This document shows positions 28,057 through 36,384 of a stretch of DNA of 64,000 nucleotides, piece after piece. The position numbers were made by a program, and so were the translations under genes. Under the pieces are notes generated by a model that saw only the letters and a list, made by a program, of their open reading frames with translations, was not told the origin of the DNA and made no database searches. This DNA is from Kineosporia succinea (lineage in GTDB: Bacteria; Actinomycetota; Actinomycetes; Actinomycetales; Kineosporiaceae). The DNA lies in the NCBI RefSeq assembly GCF_030811555.1, contig NZ_JAUSQZ010000001.1:558001-622000 (forward strand), read 5' to 3'. The first letter of the stretch is position 1, and every line of letters starts with the position of its first letter.

Positions 28057-28704
28057 GTGATGACGAACGCTGACGCCCCACCGGAAGTGCCGTCCCCCGG
28101 CTGGACCACGGTGCTCCCGTTCAAGGGGGGCCCGAACGCCAAGTCGCGTCTGGGCGCTCCGGCCGGCTTGGCCACCGCCATCGCGCTCGACTGCCTGGAC
28201 GCGGTGCTGGCCGCGCGCCTGGTCAGCCGGGTGATCGTGGTGACCGCGGATCCCGGCCTGGCCCGGGCCGCCTCGGCCGCGGGAGCGGGTGTGCGGGGTG
28301 AGTCCCGGCCCGGGGCGGGGTTGCTCGCGGCGATCGACGACGGACTGCGCGGGCTCGAGGGGCCGTGTGCCGTCCTGCTGGGCGACCTCCCGGCCCTGAG
28401 GGCGCCCGACCTCGACGAGGCGCTCCGGAAGGCCTGGGAGACGCTGACAACGACGGTCCCCTCCCCCGCGATGGTTTTCGTGCCGGACGCGGACGAGGTC
28501 GGCACCGTCCTGCTCGCTGCCGCCGCACCGCACGCGATGCGCCCCTCGTTCGGCCCGGCCTCGGCCCGCTCGCACGCCGATTCCGGTGCTCGGAGGCTGG
28601 ATCTGGACCTCCCGGCCCTGCGCCGCGACGTGGACACCCAGGCCGATCTGGCCGCCGCGCGGGCGCTGGGCCTGGGCCGTCGCACCCGCGAAGCCCTAGG
28701 CTGA
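28057..28704 (+). CDS. cofC: CofC/FbiD guanylyltransferase of coenzyme F420 synthesis
   Basis: 215 residues. The substrate motif WTTVLPFKGGPNAKSRL is near residues 16-32. Nucleotide-sugar-transferase-like features follow: VVTADPGLARAA, GAGLLAAIDDGL, LLGDLPALRAPDLDEAL and the C-terminal RRDVDTQADLAAA. The family activates 2-phospholactate or phosphoenolpyruvate with GTP for F420 assembly. Its presence implies F420 in this organism; other fbi genes are outside the window. It is followed by a small cold-shock-like gene 4 nt later. Confidence 0.9.
   Translation: MMTNADAPPEVPSPGWTTVLPFKGGPNAKSRLGAPAGLATAIALDCLDAVLAARLVSRVIVVTADPGLARAASAAGAGVRGESRPGAGLLAAIDDGLRGLEGPCAVLLGDLPALRAPDLDEALRKAWETLTTTVPSPAMVFVPDADEVGTVLLAAAAPHAMRPSFGPASARSHADSGARRLDLDLPALRRDVDTQADLAAARALGLGRRTREALG
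28697..28702 (+). promoter_or_regulatory. -10 element (TAGGCT) of a leaderless transcript
   Basis: TAGGCT lies 6 nt before the GTG start of the cold-shock-like gene and overlaps the cofC stop codon. The spacing places transcription start at the start codon, giving a leaderless mRNA. Confidence 0.4.
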
Positions 28705-28708
28705 TCCC

Positions 28709-28924
28709 GTGCAGGCCACCGTGCACCGCTTCGACGCCGCAACCGGTTCCGGCTCCGTGCTGACCGATTCCGGCGAGGTGCTGCCGTTCACCGGGCGTGC
28801 CCTGCAGGGCAGTGGGCTGCGGCACCTGCGCCCGGGTCAGCGTCTGTCGGCCGTGCGCGAGGGCGACGAGGTCGTCGAACTGCGCCTGGGCACGATCCGC
28901 GGGCCCGAAGAGTTCACTCCGTAA
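28709..28924 (+). CDS. Small cold-shock-domain-like protein
   Basis: 71 residues from GTG at 28709. The sequence matches a divergent cold-shock fold (VHRFDAATGSGSVLTDSGEVLPFTG then LRPGQRLSAV). The RNA-binding RNP1 and RNP2 aromatic residues of ordinary CspA proteins are largely missing. Similar short proteins accompany cofC in actinobacteria. It either follows cofC in one transcript (4-nt gap) or starts from its own leaderless promoter. Confidence 0.75.
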   Translation: MQATVHRFDAATGSGSVLTDSGEVLPFTGRALQGSGLRHLRPGQRLSAVREGDEVVELRLGTIRGPEEFTP

Positions 28925-29090
28925 AGGGTTGTTTCTCGGGGCAACTGCTGTTCGTGCTTGAGGACGCCCCGGTCGGGGTCGGCGCGACGGGGAACCTCCG
29001 GTGCCCACGGGCGTCCGCACCGCTCGAGGTGCCCCGTGACGCTCCGGTGACCGCAACGTCCTCACGCAGGATAGTTCTCCCGCACAGCAG

Positions 29091-29125
29091 CGATCCCCGG
29101 CGGGCCAGTGGCCCACCGGGGATCG
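29091..29125 (-). terminator. Terminator of murA
   Basis: A 10-bp stem CGATCCCCGG/CCGGGGATCG (29091-29100 with 29116-29125) encloses a second stem GGGCC/GGCCC. It is 22 nt downstream of the murA stop and may also serve the convergent cold-shock-like gene. Confidence 0.75.
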
Positions 29126-29146
29126 TGACGCAGTTGAAACGGGTGA

Positions 29147-30463
29147 TCAGCGCTCGTAGTTGGCGCCGAGCATCTGCAGCTTCTGCTGGAAGTGCTCGTA
29201 TCCCCGGTCGATCAGGCCGATCCCACGCACCCGGGAGGTGCCCTCGGCGGCCAGCGCGGCGATCAGGTGGCTGAAGCCGCCCCGCAGGTCGGGAACCGTG
29301 ATGTCGGCGCCGTGCAGCTTGGCCGGACCCGAGATGACGGCGGAGTGCATGAAGTTGCGCTGACCGAAACGGCACGGCCGGCCACCGAGGCACTCACGGT
29401 AGAGCTGGATCTGGGCGCCCATCTCACGCAGCGCGTGGGTGAAGCCCAGCCGGTTCTCGTAGACCGTCTCGTGCACGATGCTCAGGCCGCTGGCCTGGGT
29501 CAGGGCCACGACCAGGGGCTGCTGCCAGTCGGTGGCGAAGCCCGGGTGCACGTCGGTCTCGAGCACGAGCGAGTTCAGCTCGCCGCCCGGGTGACTGAAC
29601 CGGATGCCGTCGTCGCCGATGTCGAGCAGGCCACCGACCTTCCGGAACACGTTGAGGAACGTCATCATCTCCTGCTGGCGGGCACCCAGCACGGTGATGT
29701 CACCCTTGGTCGCCAGAGCGGCACTGGCCCAGCTCGCGGCCTCGATGCGGTCGGGCATCGCACGGTGGGTGAAACCGCCGAGCCGGTCGACACCTTCGAT
29801 CCGGATGGTGCGGTCGGTGTCGACGCTGATGATGGCGCCCATCTTCTGCAGCACCGCGATCAGGTCCATGATCTCGGGCTCGATGGCCGCGTTGGTGAGC
29901 TCGGTGACGCCCTCGGCCAGCACGCTCGTGAGCAGGACCTGCTCGGTGGTGCCCACACTCGGGTACTTCAGCGCGAGTTTCGTGCCCTTGAGCCGCTGCG
30001 GTGCGCGCAGGGCGATTCCGTTCGGCTCCTTCTCGACCACCGCACCGAATTGCCGGAGCACATCCATGTGGTAATTGATCGGACGGTCACCGATCCGGCA
30101 CCCACCGAGATCAGGAATGAATGCCTCACCCAGACGGTGAAGCAGAGGACCGCAGAAAAGAATGGGGATACGACTCGAGCCGGCGTGCGCGTCGATGTCG
30201 GCGACGTGAGCCTGAATCACATTGCTCGGGTCGAGGCGGAGTTCACCCTCGGGACCGGGAACTTCCTCGACCTGAACGCCGTGGAGTTCCAGCAGACCGC
30301 TCACGACCCCGACGTCGCGGATCTGCGGGACGTTACGCAGCACGCTCGGCTCCTCACCGAGGAGCGCGGCCACCATCGCCTTGGAAACCAGGTTCTTGGC
30401 ACCTCGCACCTGGATGCTGCCGACCAGCGGGGTGCCGCCGTGCACGGTGAGTACGTCGTTCAT
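29147..30463 (-). CDS. murA: UDP-N-acetylglucosamine 1-carboxyvinyltransferase
   Basis: 438 residues from ATG at 30463. It begins MNDVLTVHGGTPLVGSIQVRGAKN, the MurA N-terminus with the catalytic Lys-Asn. The active-site loop is LGGCRIGDRPINYHMDV, with Cys near residue 120. So this is the fosfomycin-sensitive cysteine type, not the Asp variant of mycobacteria. Substrate-binding blocks such as EAASWASAALATKGDITV and DVHPGFATDWQQP are intact. It performs the first committed step of peptidoglycan synthesis. It is downstream of the HU gene on the same strand but separated by a strong terminator. Confidence 0.96.
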   Translation of the reverse strand: MNDVLTVHGGTPLVGSIQVRGAKNLVSKAMVAALLGEEPSVLRNVPQIRDVGVVSGLLELHGVQVEEVPGPEGELRLDPSNVIQAHVADIDAHAGSSRIPILFCGPLLHRLGEAFIPDLGGCRIGDRPINYHMDVLRQFGAVVEKEPNGIALRAPQRLKGTKLALKYPSVGTTEQVLLTSVLAEGVTELTNAAIEPEIMDLIAVLQKMGAIISVDTDRTIRIEGVDRLGGFTHRAMPDRIEAASWASAALATKGDITVLGARQQEMMTFLNVFRKVGGLLDIGDDGIRFSHPGGELNSLVLETDVHPGFATDWQQPLVVALTQASGLSIVHETVYENRLGFTHALREMGAQIQLYRECLGGRPCRFGQRNFMHSAVISGPAKLHGADITVPDLRGGFSHLIAALAAEGTSRVRGIGLIDRGYEHFQQKLQMLGANYER

Positions 30464-30574
30464 GAGGAACATCGTGGACCACGCCGGGCCAGGTACCAAT
30501 TCCGGCCCGCCCTAAACCTCATGTGCGCATCGTCGGCGCCCGCCGGGCGGAACTGTAGGCAGGCGCCAAAACAG

Positions 30575-30618
30575 CCACGTGGCGGGCGTCCCGGGGATCC
30601 CGGGCCGCCCGCCACGTG
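30575..30618 (-). terminator. Terminator of the HU gene
   Basis: A 13-bp perfect stem (30576-30588 with 30606-30618) has a second CCCGGG/CCCGGG stem inside the loop. TTTT follows shortly after on the minus strand. It lies about 40 nt past the HU stop. Confidence 0.85.
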
Positions 30619-30656
30619 TGGAGGGGTGGTGCTGCTGTGCTGTGGCGCTGCTGAAC

Positions 30657-31421
30657 TCAGGCCGTGGTGCTGCGACGACGCGTGGTGGTGCGCTTCGCGG
30701 CGGTGGGGGCCGGGGTCTTCGCGGCGGCGGTGCTGCGGGAAGCCGTGGTGGCGGTCTTCTTCGCGGCCGTCTTGCGCGCGGTGGTGGTCTTGGCCGCGGT
30801 GGTCTTCGCCGCCGTGGTCTTGGCCGGCGTGGCCTTGGTGGCGGTCGCGGTCTTGCGCGCGGTGGTGGTCTTGGCCGGAGCGGCCTTCGTCGCCGTGGTC
30901 TTCTTCGCGGCGGCAGTGGTCTTCGCGGCGGTGGTCTTGGCCGGGGCCGCCTTGGTGGCGGTCGCGGTCTTGCGCGCGGTGGTGGTCTTCGCGGCGGTGG
31001 TCTTCGCCGGGGTGGCCTTGGTCGCCGTGGCCTTCTTGGCGGCCGTGGTCTTCGTGGCGCGGGCCGGGGTCGCGGCCTTGGCGGCGGCGGCCACACCACG
31101 CGTGGTGGCGGCGCGGGTCGAACCGGCGACCGGCTTCGGAAGGGTGCGCGGCTCGGCCACGTACGCCTTGAAGCTCGTGCCGGCGCGGAAGCGCGGGACC
31201 GAGGTCTTCTTGATGCGGACCTTCTCGCCGGTACGCGGGTTACGGCCGGTACGGGCGTTGCGGACGGCCTTCTCGAAGGAACCGAAGCCGCTGATGGTCA
31301 CCTTCTCGCCACGGACAACGGCGCGGGTGATCGTGTCGATCACGGCGTCGAGAGCGTCCGCGGCGGCCTGACGGCCACCCAGGCGTTCCTGGAGAAGCTC
31401 GACGATATCTGCCTTGTTCAC
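30657..31421 (-). CDS. hup: HU-family DNA-binding protein with long lysine/alanine-rich tail
   Basis: 254 residues from GTG at 31421, with GGAGG upstream. Residues 1-90 are a complete HU domain (NKADIVELLQERLGG, GEKVTISGFGSFE, RNPRTGEKVRIKKTSVPRFRAG). The remaining 160 residues are Ala/Thr/Lys repeats (AKTTA-, ARKTA- and PAKTT-type), like the histone-H1-like tails of HupB and HupS in actinobacteria. It compacts and protects DNA and is expected to be abundant. It lies between leuD and murA, the conserved actinobacterial place. Confidence 0.95.
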   Translation of the reverse strand: MNKADIVELLQERLGGRQAAADALDAVIDTITRAVVRGEKVTISGFGSFEKAVRNARTGRNPRTGEKVRIKKTSVPRFRAGTSFKAYVAEPRTLPKPVAGSTRAATTRGVAAAAKAATPARATKTTAAKKATATKATPAKTTAAKTTTARKTATATKAAPAKTTAAKTTAAAKKTTATKAAPAKTTTARKTATATKATPAKTTAAKTTAAKTTTARKTAAKKTATTASRSTAAAKTPAPTAAKRTTTRRRSTTA

Positions 31422-31505
31422 TTTCAATCCTCCGGTACGTGGGAACGAGCGAACACTCGTTGTCGAAGATGAAGATAAACGCACTCCGGCTTATAAATCC
31501 AATAC

Positions 31506-31533
31506 AGAGTGAGGTTTTGTCGTTGTGTCTCAA
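31506..31533 (-). promoter_or_regulatory. Possible promoter of the HU gene
   Basis: On the minus strand TTGAGA (31533-31528) and CACTCT (31511-31506) are 16 nt apart. They sit in a locally AT-rich 258-bp gap between leuD and hup. A second candidate (TTGGAT ... TATCTT) lies closer to the gene, so the assignment is tentative. Confidence 0.35.
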
Positions 31534-31679
31534 CGCAAAACCGCCCCGCAAACGCCCTCGGCGGCCCTCGCACGGCCCCCGGCAGGGGGCGCGCGAAGAC
31601 CGCCGATGTTTGCGAAATCCATTCCCTCAGAACAAATTACGAGAATGAATTTCGATTCCGGTTGGCCGGCCGGGGAAGC

Positions 31680-32276
31680 TCAGCGGGCCGGGAGGGTGGT
31701 CGGCAGAAACTGTGGCCGATTCGACTCGAAAGCAGTCACGTCGTCGACGTGCCGGAGGGTCAGGCCGATGTCGTCCAGGCCCTCCAGCAGCCGCCAGCGG
31801 GTGTAGTCGTCGACCTCGAACGGCACCGTCAGGTCGCCGGCGACGGCGGTGCGGGTCTCCAGGTCGACCGTCACCTCAGTGCCAGGGCGGGTTTCCAGCA
31901 CCGACCACAGGTTCTCGATGTCGGCCTGCTCGACGATCCCGGTCAGCAGCCCCGCCTTTCCCGAGTTCCCCCGGAAGATGTCGGCGAAGCGTGACGACAG
32001 GACGACCCGGAAGCCGTAGTCGTTGAGGGCCCAGACCGCGTGCTCCCGGCTGGATCCGGTGCCGAAGTCGGGGCCCGCCACGAGCACCGAACCGGCCTTG
32101 TAGGCCTCCTGGTTCAGGACGAACTCCGGGTCCTGGCGCCAGGCGGCGAACAGCCCGTCCTCGAAACCGGTGCGCGTCACCCGCTTGAGGTACACCGCCG
32201 GGATGATCTGGTCGGTGTCGACGTTCGAGCGGCGCAGCGGGACACCGATACCGGTGTGGGTGCTGAACTTCTCCAT
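31680..32276 (-). CDS. leuD: 3-isopropylmalate dehydratase small subunit
   Basis: 198 residues from ATG at 32276. The N-terminus [32 protein letters not shown] and the swivel-domain block [25 protein letters not shown] are diagnostic. With LeuC it isomerises 2-isopropylmalate to 3-isopropylmalate. The same pair can also act on citramalate/3-methylmalate for isoleucine synthesis when cimA is present, as here. It follows leuC by 68 nt. Confidence 0.97.
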   Translation of the reverse strand: MEKFSTHTGIGVPLRRSNVDTDQIIPAVYLKRVTRTGFEDGLFAAWRQDPEFVLNQEAYKAGSVLVAGPDFGTGSSREHAVWALNDYGFRVVLSSRFADIFRGNSGKAGLLTGIVEQADIENLWSVLETRPGTEVTVDLETRTAVAGDLTVPFEVDDYTRWRLLEGLDDIGLTLRHVDDVTAFESNRPQFLPTTLPAR

Positions 32277-32344
32277 GATTTTGCTGTCCCTTCGATGTGA
32301 GGACTTGAGTGTCGGGAGGGGCCTGCCGAGGTTTCTGACGAATG

Positions 32345-33799
32345 TCAGCGGGCGGTGGAAGCGCCCTGCTGGGAGGAAACCTCGAGTCCCGGACCCGTCT
32401 CCAGGTCGGACGGCGAGGACAACGTGCCCCTCACCGCCGTGGCCGCGGCCACCGCCGGCGAGACCAGGTGGGTGCGGCCGCCCTTGCCCTGACGTCCTTC
32501 GAAGTTACGGTTGGAGGTCGACGCACTGCGTTCACCCGGCGCCAGCTGGTCGGGGTTCATGCCCAGGCACATCGAGCAGCCGGCCTGACGCCACTCGGCG
32601 CCGAACTCGGTGAAGACCTTGTCCAGCCCCTCGGACTCGGCCTGCAGACGCACCCGCGCCGAACCGGGGACGACCAGAACCCGCACCGAGGCCGCCTTCT
32701 GCCGGCCCTGCACCACCGCGGCGGCGGTGCGCAGGTCTTCGATGCGGCCGTTGGTGCACGAGCCGATGAACACCGTGTCGACGGCGATCTGCCGCAGCGG
32801 GGTGCCGGCGGTCAGGTCCATGTAGGCCAGGGCCCGCTCGGCGGCGCCGCGCTGGTCGGGGTCGTCGATCGTGGCCGGGTCGGGCACGTTCGCCGAGAGC
32901 GGCGAACCCTGACCGGGATTCGTGCCCCAGGTGACGAACGGTTCCAGGTCGGGTGCGGAGAGGTGAACCTCGGTGTCGAAGGTGGCGTCGTCATCCGTGC
33001 GCAGGGTGCGCCAGTACTCGACGGCGGCGTCCCAGTCGTCACCCTCGGCGGCGTGACGGCGGCCCTTCACGTAGTCGAACGTGGTGTCGTCGGGCGCGAT
33101 CATGCCCGCCCGGGCGCCCGCTTCGATGGACATGTTGCAGATCGTCATGCGGGCCTCCATCGAGAGGGCCCGGATGGCGGAACCGCGGTACTCCAGGACG
33201 TAACCCTGGCCACCACCGGTGCCGATCTTGGCGATCACCGCGAGAATGATGTCCTTGGCGCTGGTTCCGGCCGGCAGGTCACCGTCCACGTTGATCGCCA
33301 TCGTCTTGAACGGCTTCAGCGGGAGCGTCTGGGTGGCCAGCACGTGCTCCACCTCGCTGGTGCCGATACCGAAAGCCAGGGCCCCGAAGGCGCCGTGGGT
33401 GGAGGTGTGCGAATCGCCGCAGACCACGGTCATACCCGGCTGGGTCAGGCCCAGCTGCGGGCCGACGACGTGCACGATGCCCTGGTCGAGGTCACCCAGC
33501 GGGTGCAGACGCACACCGAACTCGGCGCAGTTCCTCCGCAGGGTCTCGATCTGGGTGCGGCTGACCGGGTCGGCGATCGGCTGGTCGATGTCGATCGTCG
33601 GGGTGTTGTGATCCTCGGTGGCGATGGTGAGGTCGAGGCGGCGGACCGGGCGGCCGGCCAGACGCAGCCCGTCGAACGCCTGCGGACTGGTCACCTCGTG
33701 CAGCAGGTGCAGATCGATGTAGAGCAGGTCGGGTTCGCCGTTCTCCCCGGCGCGCACGACGTGCGCGTCCCAGACCTTCTCCGCCAGCGTGCGGCCCAC
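32345..33799 (-). CDS. leuC: 3-isopropylmalate dehydratase large subunit
   Basis: 484 residues from GTG at 33799, chosen because GGAGG lies about 9 nt upstream and the protein then begins [16 protein letters not shown] as in homologues. Aconitase-family features: [36 protein letters not shown] and [33 protein letters not shown], containing the three Cys ligands of the [4Fe-4S] cluster. It is transcribed away from the IclR regulator. Confidence 0.97.
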   Translation of the reverse strand: MGRTLAEKVWDAHVVRAGENGEPDLLYIDLHLLHEVTSPQAFDGLRLAGRPVRRLDLTIATEDHNTPTIDIDQPIADPVSRTQIETLRRNCAEFGVRLHPLGDLDQGIVHVVGPQLGLTQPGMTVVCGDSHTSTHGAFGALAFGIGTSEVEHVLATQTLPLKPFKTMAINVDGDLPAGTSAKDIILAVIAKIGTGGGQGYVLEYRGSAIRALSMEARMTICNMSIEAGARAGMIAPDDTTFDYVKGRRHAAEGDDWDAAVEYWRTLRTDDDATFDTEVHLSAPDLEPFVTWGTNPGQGSPLSANVPDPATIDDPDQRGAAERALAYMDLTAGTPLRQIAVDTVFIGSCTNGRIEDLRTAAAVVQGRQKAASVRVLVVPGSARVRLQAESEGLDKVFTEFGAEWRQAGCSMCLGMNPDQLAPGERSASTSNRNFEGRQGKGGRTHLVSPAVAAATAVRGTLSSPSDLETGPGLEVSSQQGASTAR

Positions 33800-33904
33800 G
33801 ATCATCATCCTCCATCCGGGCCTGCGGCCCGTTCGGTCATTCCCGGGCAAGGTTGGGTCGCCCGGGGGTTTTCAGCGACGTCCGGCCCCCGCCCGGCGCC
33901 GGAC

Positions 33905-33934
33905 TTGCGTCTCGCTTCGTGAGACGCCAGTATC
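33905..33934. promoter_or_regulatory. Divergent leuC / IclR-regulator promoter with inverted-repeat operator
   Basis: CGTCTC (33908-33913) and GAGACG (33921-33926), 7 nt apart, form a perfect inverted repeat. A plus-strand -10 CAGTAT (33928-33933) lies 6 nt before the regulator's ATG, with TTGCGT 17 nt upstream, so the operator fills the -35/-10 spacer. On the minus strand GATACT (33934-33929) is a -10 for leuC, and the same operator would cover its transcription start. One bound protein could control both genes. Confidence 0.5.
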
Positions 33935-33939
33935 GCTCC

Positions 33940-34665
33940 ATGGACAAGAGTAGCGGAGTCGGCGTCCTGGACAAGGCAGCCGTGCTGCTCGACGCCCTGG
34001 AGGCGGGGCCGGCGACGCTGGCCCAGCTGGTGACCGCGACCGGGCTGGCCCGGCCGACCGCGCACCGCCTGGCCGTCGCGCTGGAGCACCACCGGCTCGT
34101 GGGCCGTGACCTGCAGGGCCGTTTCGTGCTCGGGCCGCGCCTGGGCGAACTCGCCGCCGCCGCGGGGGAAGACCGGCTTCTCGCCGCCGCCGGCCCGGTG
34201 CTGGCGGCACTGCGCGACCACACCGGCGAGAGCGCGCAGCTGTTCCGCCGGCAGGGCGACCAGCGCATCTGTGTGGCCGCCGCCGAAAGGCCGGTCGGGC
34301 TGCGTGATTCGATCCCGGTCGGTTCGGCCCTGTCGATGCACGCCGGTTCCGCCGCGCAGACCCTGCTCGCCTGGGAGGAGCCGGACCGCCTGCACCGTGG
34401 GCTGAACGGCGCCAAGTTCACCGCGAGCACGTTGTCGGCGGTGCGGCGCCGGGGCTGGGCGCAGAGCATCGCCGAGCGCGAGCCGGGGGTGGCGTCGGTG
34501 TCGGCGCCGGTGCGGGGGCCGTCGGGGCGGGTGGTCGCGGCGGTGTCGATCTCCGGCCCGGTCGAGCGTTTCACCCGTCAGCCCGGTCGTCAGCACGCCA
34601 CCGCGGTGGTCGCGGCGGCCGGCCGGCTGACCGAGGTGCTGCGGCGGGGGCAGATCCAGGCCTGA
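33940..34665 (+). CDS. ltbR: IclR-family regulator of leucine biosynthesis (LtbR/NdgR-like)
   Basis: 241 residues from ATG at 33940. An N-terminal winged helix (VLDKAAVLLDALEAGPATLAQLVTATGLARPTAHRLAVALEHH) is followed by the IclR effector domain (SAQLFRRQGDQRICVAAAE, LRDSIPVGSALSMHAGSAAQTLLAW, VSVSAPVRGPSGRVVAAVSISGP). The IclR protein divergent to leuCD in actinobacteria is the regulator called LtbR in Corynebacterium and NdgR in Streptomyces, which controls leucine and other amino-acid genes. Function is transferred by family and position. The mRNA is probably leaderless. A strong terminator follows. Confidence 0.88.
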   Translation: MDKSSGVGVLDKAAVLLDALEAGPATLAQLVTATGLARPTAHRLAVALEHHRLVGRDLQGRFVLGPRLGELAAAAGEDRLLAAAGPVLAALRDHTGESAQLFRRQGDQRICVAAAERPVGLRDSIPVGSALSMHAGSAAQTLLAWEEPDRLHRGLNGAKFTASTLSAVRRRGWAQSIAEREPGVASVSAPVRGPSGRVVAAVSISGPVERFTRQPGRQHATAVVAAAGRLTEVLRRGQIQA

Positions 34666-34681
34666 CCGCTCGTGGTTCCGC

Positions 34682-34714
34682 AAGCGCCGGGCCCTGGGGC
34701 CCGGCGCTTCTTTT
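34682..34714 (+). terminator. Rho-independent terminator of the IclR regulator
   Basis: A 13-bp perfect stem (34682-34694 with 34697-34709) is followed by CTTTT. Confidence 0.9.
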
Positions 34715-34988
34715 CGCGCGGATTCACAGCACATCCCGCCAGGACGACGCGAATTCACACGACGGACGCGGCGCGTGCCCGGCGCCCTGCGCAGGGTTCT
34801 GTCAGCGGCCGGCCCCGACCCGCCGAAACCCCGCACGTATCAAGATCACGGCCCCACCACTCTTTTCACCGGGCGGGCCTTCCGCGGCTCCGAAGGGCAC
34901 CACCGGCCCACCGTCGGTGACCGGGTCGCGGCCACCGGGCGTCCCCCACCGCTCCGTTTCACCCGTTCGGCGCACGACCGCAAACGGG

Positions 34989-35021
34989 TCGAGCCCGCCA
35001 CCACGAAGGTGACGGGCTCGA
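34989..35021 (-). terminator. Hairpin terminator of the 149-residue protein gene
   Basis: A 9-bp stem TCGAGCCCG/CGGGCTCGA (34989-34997 with 35013-35021) plus an inner CACC/GGTG pairing lies 24 nt past the stop on the minus strand. Confidence 0.7.
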
Positions 35022-35044
35022 AACCGGTGGTGCGGCTTACCGGA

Positions 35045-35494
35045 TCAGGAGACCCCGGCCTCGCCGCTGAACTCGGCGGCCTCGTCCTGGGCGGAGGAGA
35101 CCAGTGCGTCGACCGTGATCTCGCCGTTGCCGTCGGCGATCAGGCGGCGCAGCAGCACCAGCTCGATGCGGGCCAGGTCGGGCTCGTCGAGCTGCTCGAG
35201 CACCTCACCGACGGTGGCGTCGTCGCCGAGCACCGAGCGCACCAGGGCCTGCGCGGCCGACTCGTCGATCGCGACGGGCGAGGAGGCGTACGGCGCGGCC
35301 GCGGCCGACACGAAGGCCGGCACGTCGGACGACTGCCCGGCGAGACGGCTGCCCACGGCACTGTAGAAGGCCGCGCCGACGATCTCGCCGAAGGCGTTCC
35401 AGCCCTGCTCGTCGAGCTCCTTGGTCCGCTCCGGGTAGGCGTTGAGATCGCCTTCCAGCAATTCCCGAACCAGCTGGCCGATCTGGGCCGTCAT
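35045..35494 (-). CDS. Small hypothetical acidic protein
   Basis: 149 residues from ATG at 35494, with GGAGG 8 nt upstream. I do not recognise a family. It is acidic, predicted mostly helical, with no signal peptide, membrane segment or Cys. It contains QIGQLVRELLEGDLNAYPERTKELDEQGWNAFGEIVGAAFYSAV, then a C-terminal half with VGEVLEQLDEPDLARIELVLLRRLIADG. It lies between leuC/ltbR and tRNA-Glu, has its own ribosome site and terminator, and appears to be a single-gene unit. The good start context and consistent GC-rich codon use argue that it is real. Confidence 0.65.
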   Translation of the reverse strand: MTAQIGQLVRELLEGDLNAYPERTKELDEQGWNAFGEIVGAAFYSAVGSRLAGQSSDVPAFVSAAAAPYASSPVAIDESAAQALVRSVLGDDATVGEVLEQLDEPDLARIELVLLRRLIADGNGEITVDALVSSAQDEAAEFSGEAGVS

Positions 35495-35594
35495 GAGCAT
35501 TACCTCCATACGATTGTGGCGCCCCCGCGGTGGTGCTCCACCCCCGAGCATCCATTGGTTCTCGCAGGTCGGCGAGAGAGTACTAGACATGAAG

Positions 35595-35626
35595 ACGGCC
35601 CTCGACCGGTGAGGGTCGAGGGCCGT
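35595..35626 (-). terminator. Terminator downstream of tRNA-Glu
   Basis: A 13-bp perfect stem (35595-35607 with 35614-35626) with a 6-nt loop starts 8 nt beyond the tRNA 3' end on the minus strand, followed by TCTTCAT. Confidence 0.85.
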
Positions 35627-35633
35627 TCTCGTG

Positions 35634-35706
35634 TAGCCCCGACGGGATTCGAACCCGCGCTACCGCCTTGAGAGGGCGACGTGCTAGGCCACTACACAAC
35701 GGGGCC
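35634..35706 (-). tRNA. tRNA-Glu (CTC anticodon)
   Basis: A 73-nt cloverleaf can be drawn on the minus strand: acceptor GGCCCCG/CGGGGCT, anticodon loop with CTC, T-arm GGGTTCGAATCCC, discriminator A. CCA is not encoded. It is followed by a strong terminator. Confidence 0.97.
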
Positions 35707-35826
35707 ATGGCCTTACTCGCTGACCAGGTCAGCCGTTCGATTCTAGCCAACTGCTTGGCTTTCACCGAATCGATCTGATCTGTCCGGACCGGGGCTGAAC
35801 GCCCACAGTCTGACGATCTGACCGCG

Positions 35827-35898
35827 CTGGGGTACCAGGACTCGAACCTAGACTAACTGAACCAGAATCAGTCGTGCTGCCAATTACACCATACCCCA
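35827..35898 (-). tRNA. tRNA-Gln (CTG anticodon)
   Basis: A 72-nt cloverleaf on the minus strand: acceptor TGGGGTA/TACCCCA, anticodon stem ACTGA/TCAGT with loop TTCTGGT (anticodon CTG), T-loop GTTCGAGTC, discriminator G. CCA is not encoded. It lies 120 nt upstream of tRNA-Glu on the same strand, probably in the same precursor. Confidence 0.97.
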
Positions 35899-35905
35899 AG
35901 GGAGT

Positions 35906-35963
35906 GCTCGCCCGACGCACAGAACATCCTCGGTGAGGAGGACTTTCTGTCCGTTGGGCGAGC
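35906..35963 (-). other. Large three-tier hairpin directly upstream of tRNA-Gln
   Basis: GCTCGCCCGAC (35906-35916) pairs with GTTGGGCGAGC (35953-35963) with one G-U pair, ACAGAA (35919-35924) with TTCTGT (35945-35950), and TCCTC (35927-35931) with GAGGA (35935-35939). The result is a nearly continuous 58-nt hairpin ending 8 nt before the tRNA 5' end. Function unknown: perhaps a 5'-leader processing element, or a terminator for an upstream transcript. Confidence 0.6.
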
Positions 35964-36223
35964 GCCCTGGAAGAAGATTAGCGGTCCGCGAGCCCGGACC
36001 CAAATCAGATCCCCCCGGGGGCGCGCCGCCACCACTCCCCCGAGGGGCGACGACCCACCAAAGATGCACTGGGGGAAGGTGAAACGGCTGCGACCGAAGT
36101 GCTCGACCGATCCTGGATTCAGGGGCTTGAGGACGCTTCGGGAGACCTGGGCGGCGCCGGAACCGTGGGACGAGGGTCCCGGAACGAGCTCGACCGGGCC
36201 CCTCCGAAGCGGGGCCACCCCCT

Positions 36224-36384
36224 CACAGGGACGCTCCTTCACAGGGACGCTCCTTCACAGGGCCGCTCCTTCGCAGGCCGCCCCCTCACGGGCCGCTCCC
36301 TCACGGGGCACTCCCTCACGGGTCGCTCCCTCACGGGGCACTCCCTCACGGGCCGCTCCCTCACGGGGCACTCCCTCACGAGGG
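36224..36384. repeat. 15/16-bp minisatellite, about ten units
   Basis: The first units have a 16-bp period (ACAGGGACGCTCCTTC) and later ones a 15-bp period, alternating between ACGGGCCGCTCCCTC and ACGGGGCACTCCCTC. The alternation shows that a two-unit block was amplified. The change of period argues against a coding repeat. Confidence 0.9.

Larger units (their letters stand above)
34666..35044. other. Intergenic gap between two convergent genes
   Basis: It contains the terminator of the IclR gene at one end and that of the minus-strand small gene at the other. The roughly 270 bp between them show nothing recognisable. Confidence 0.6.
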
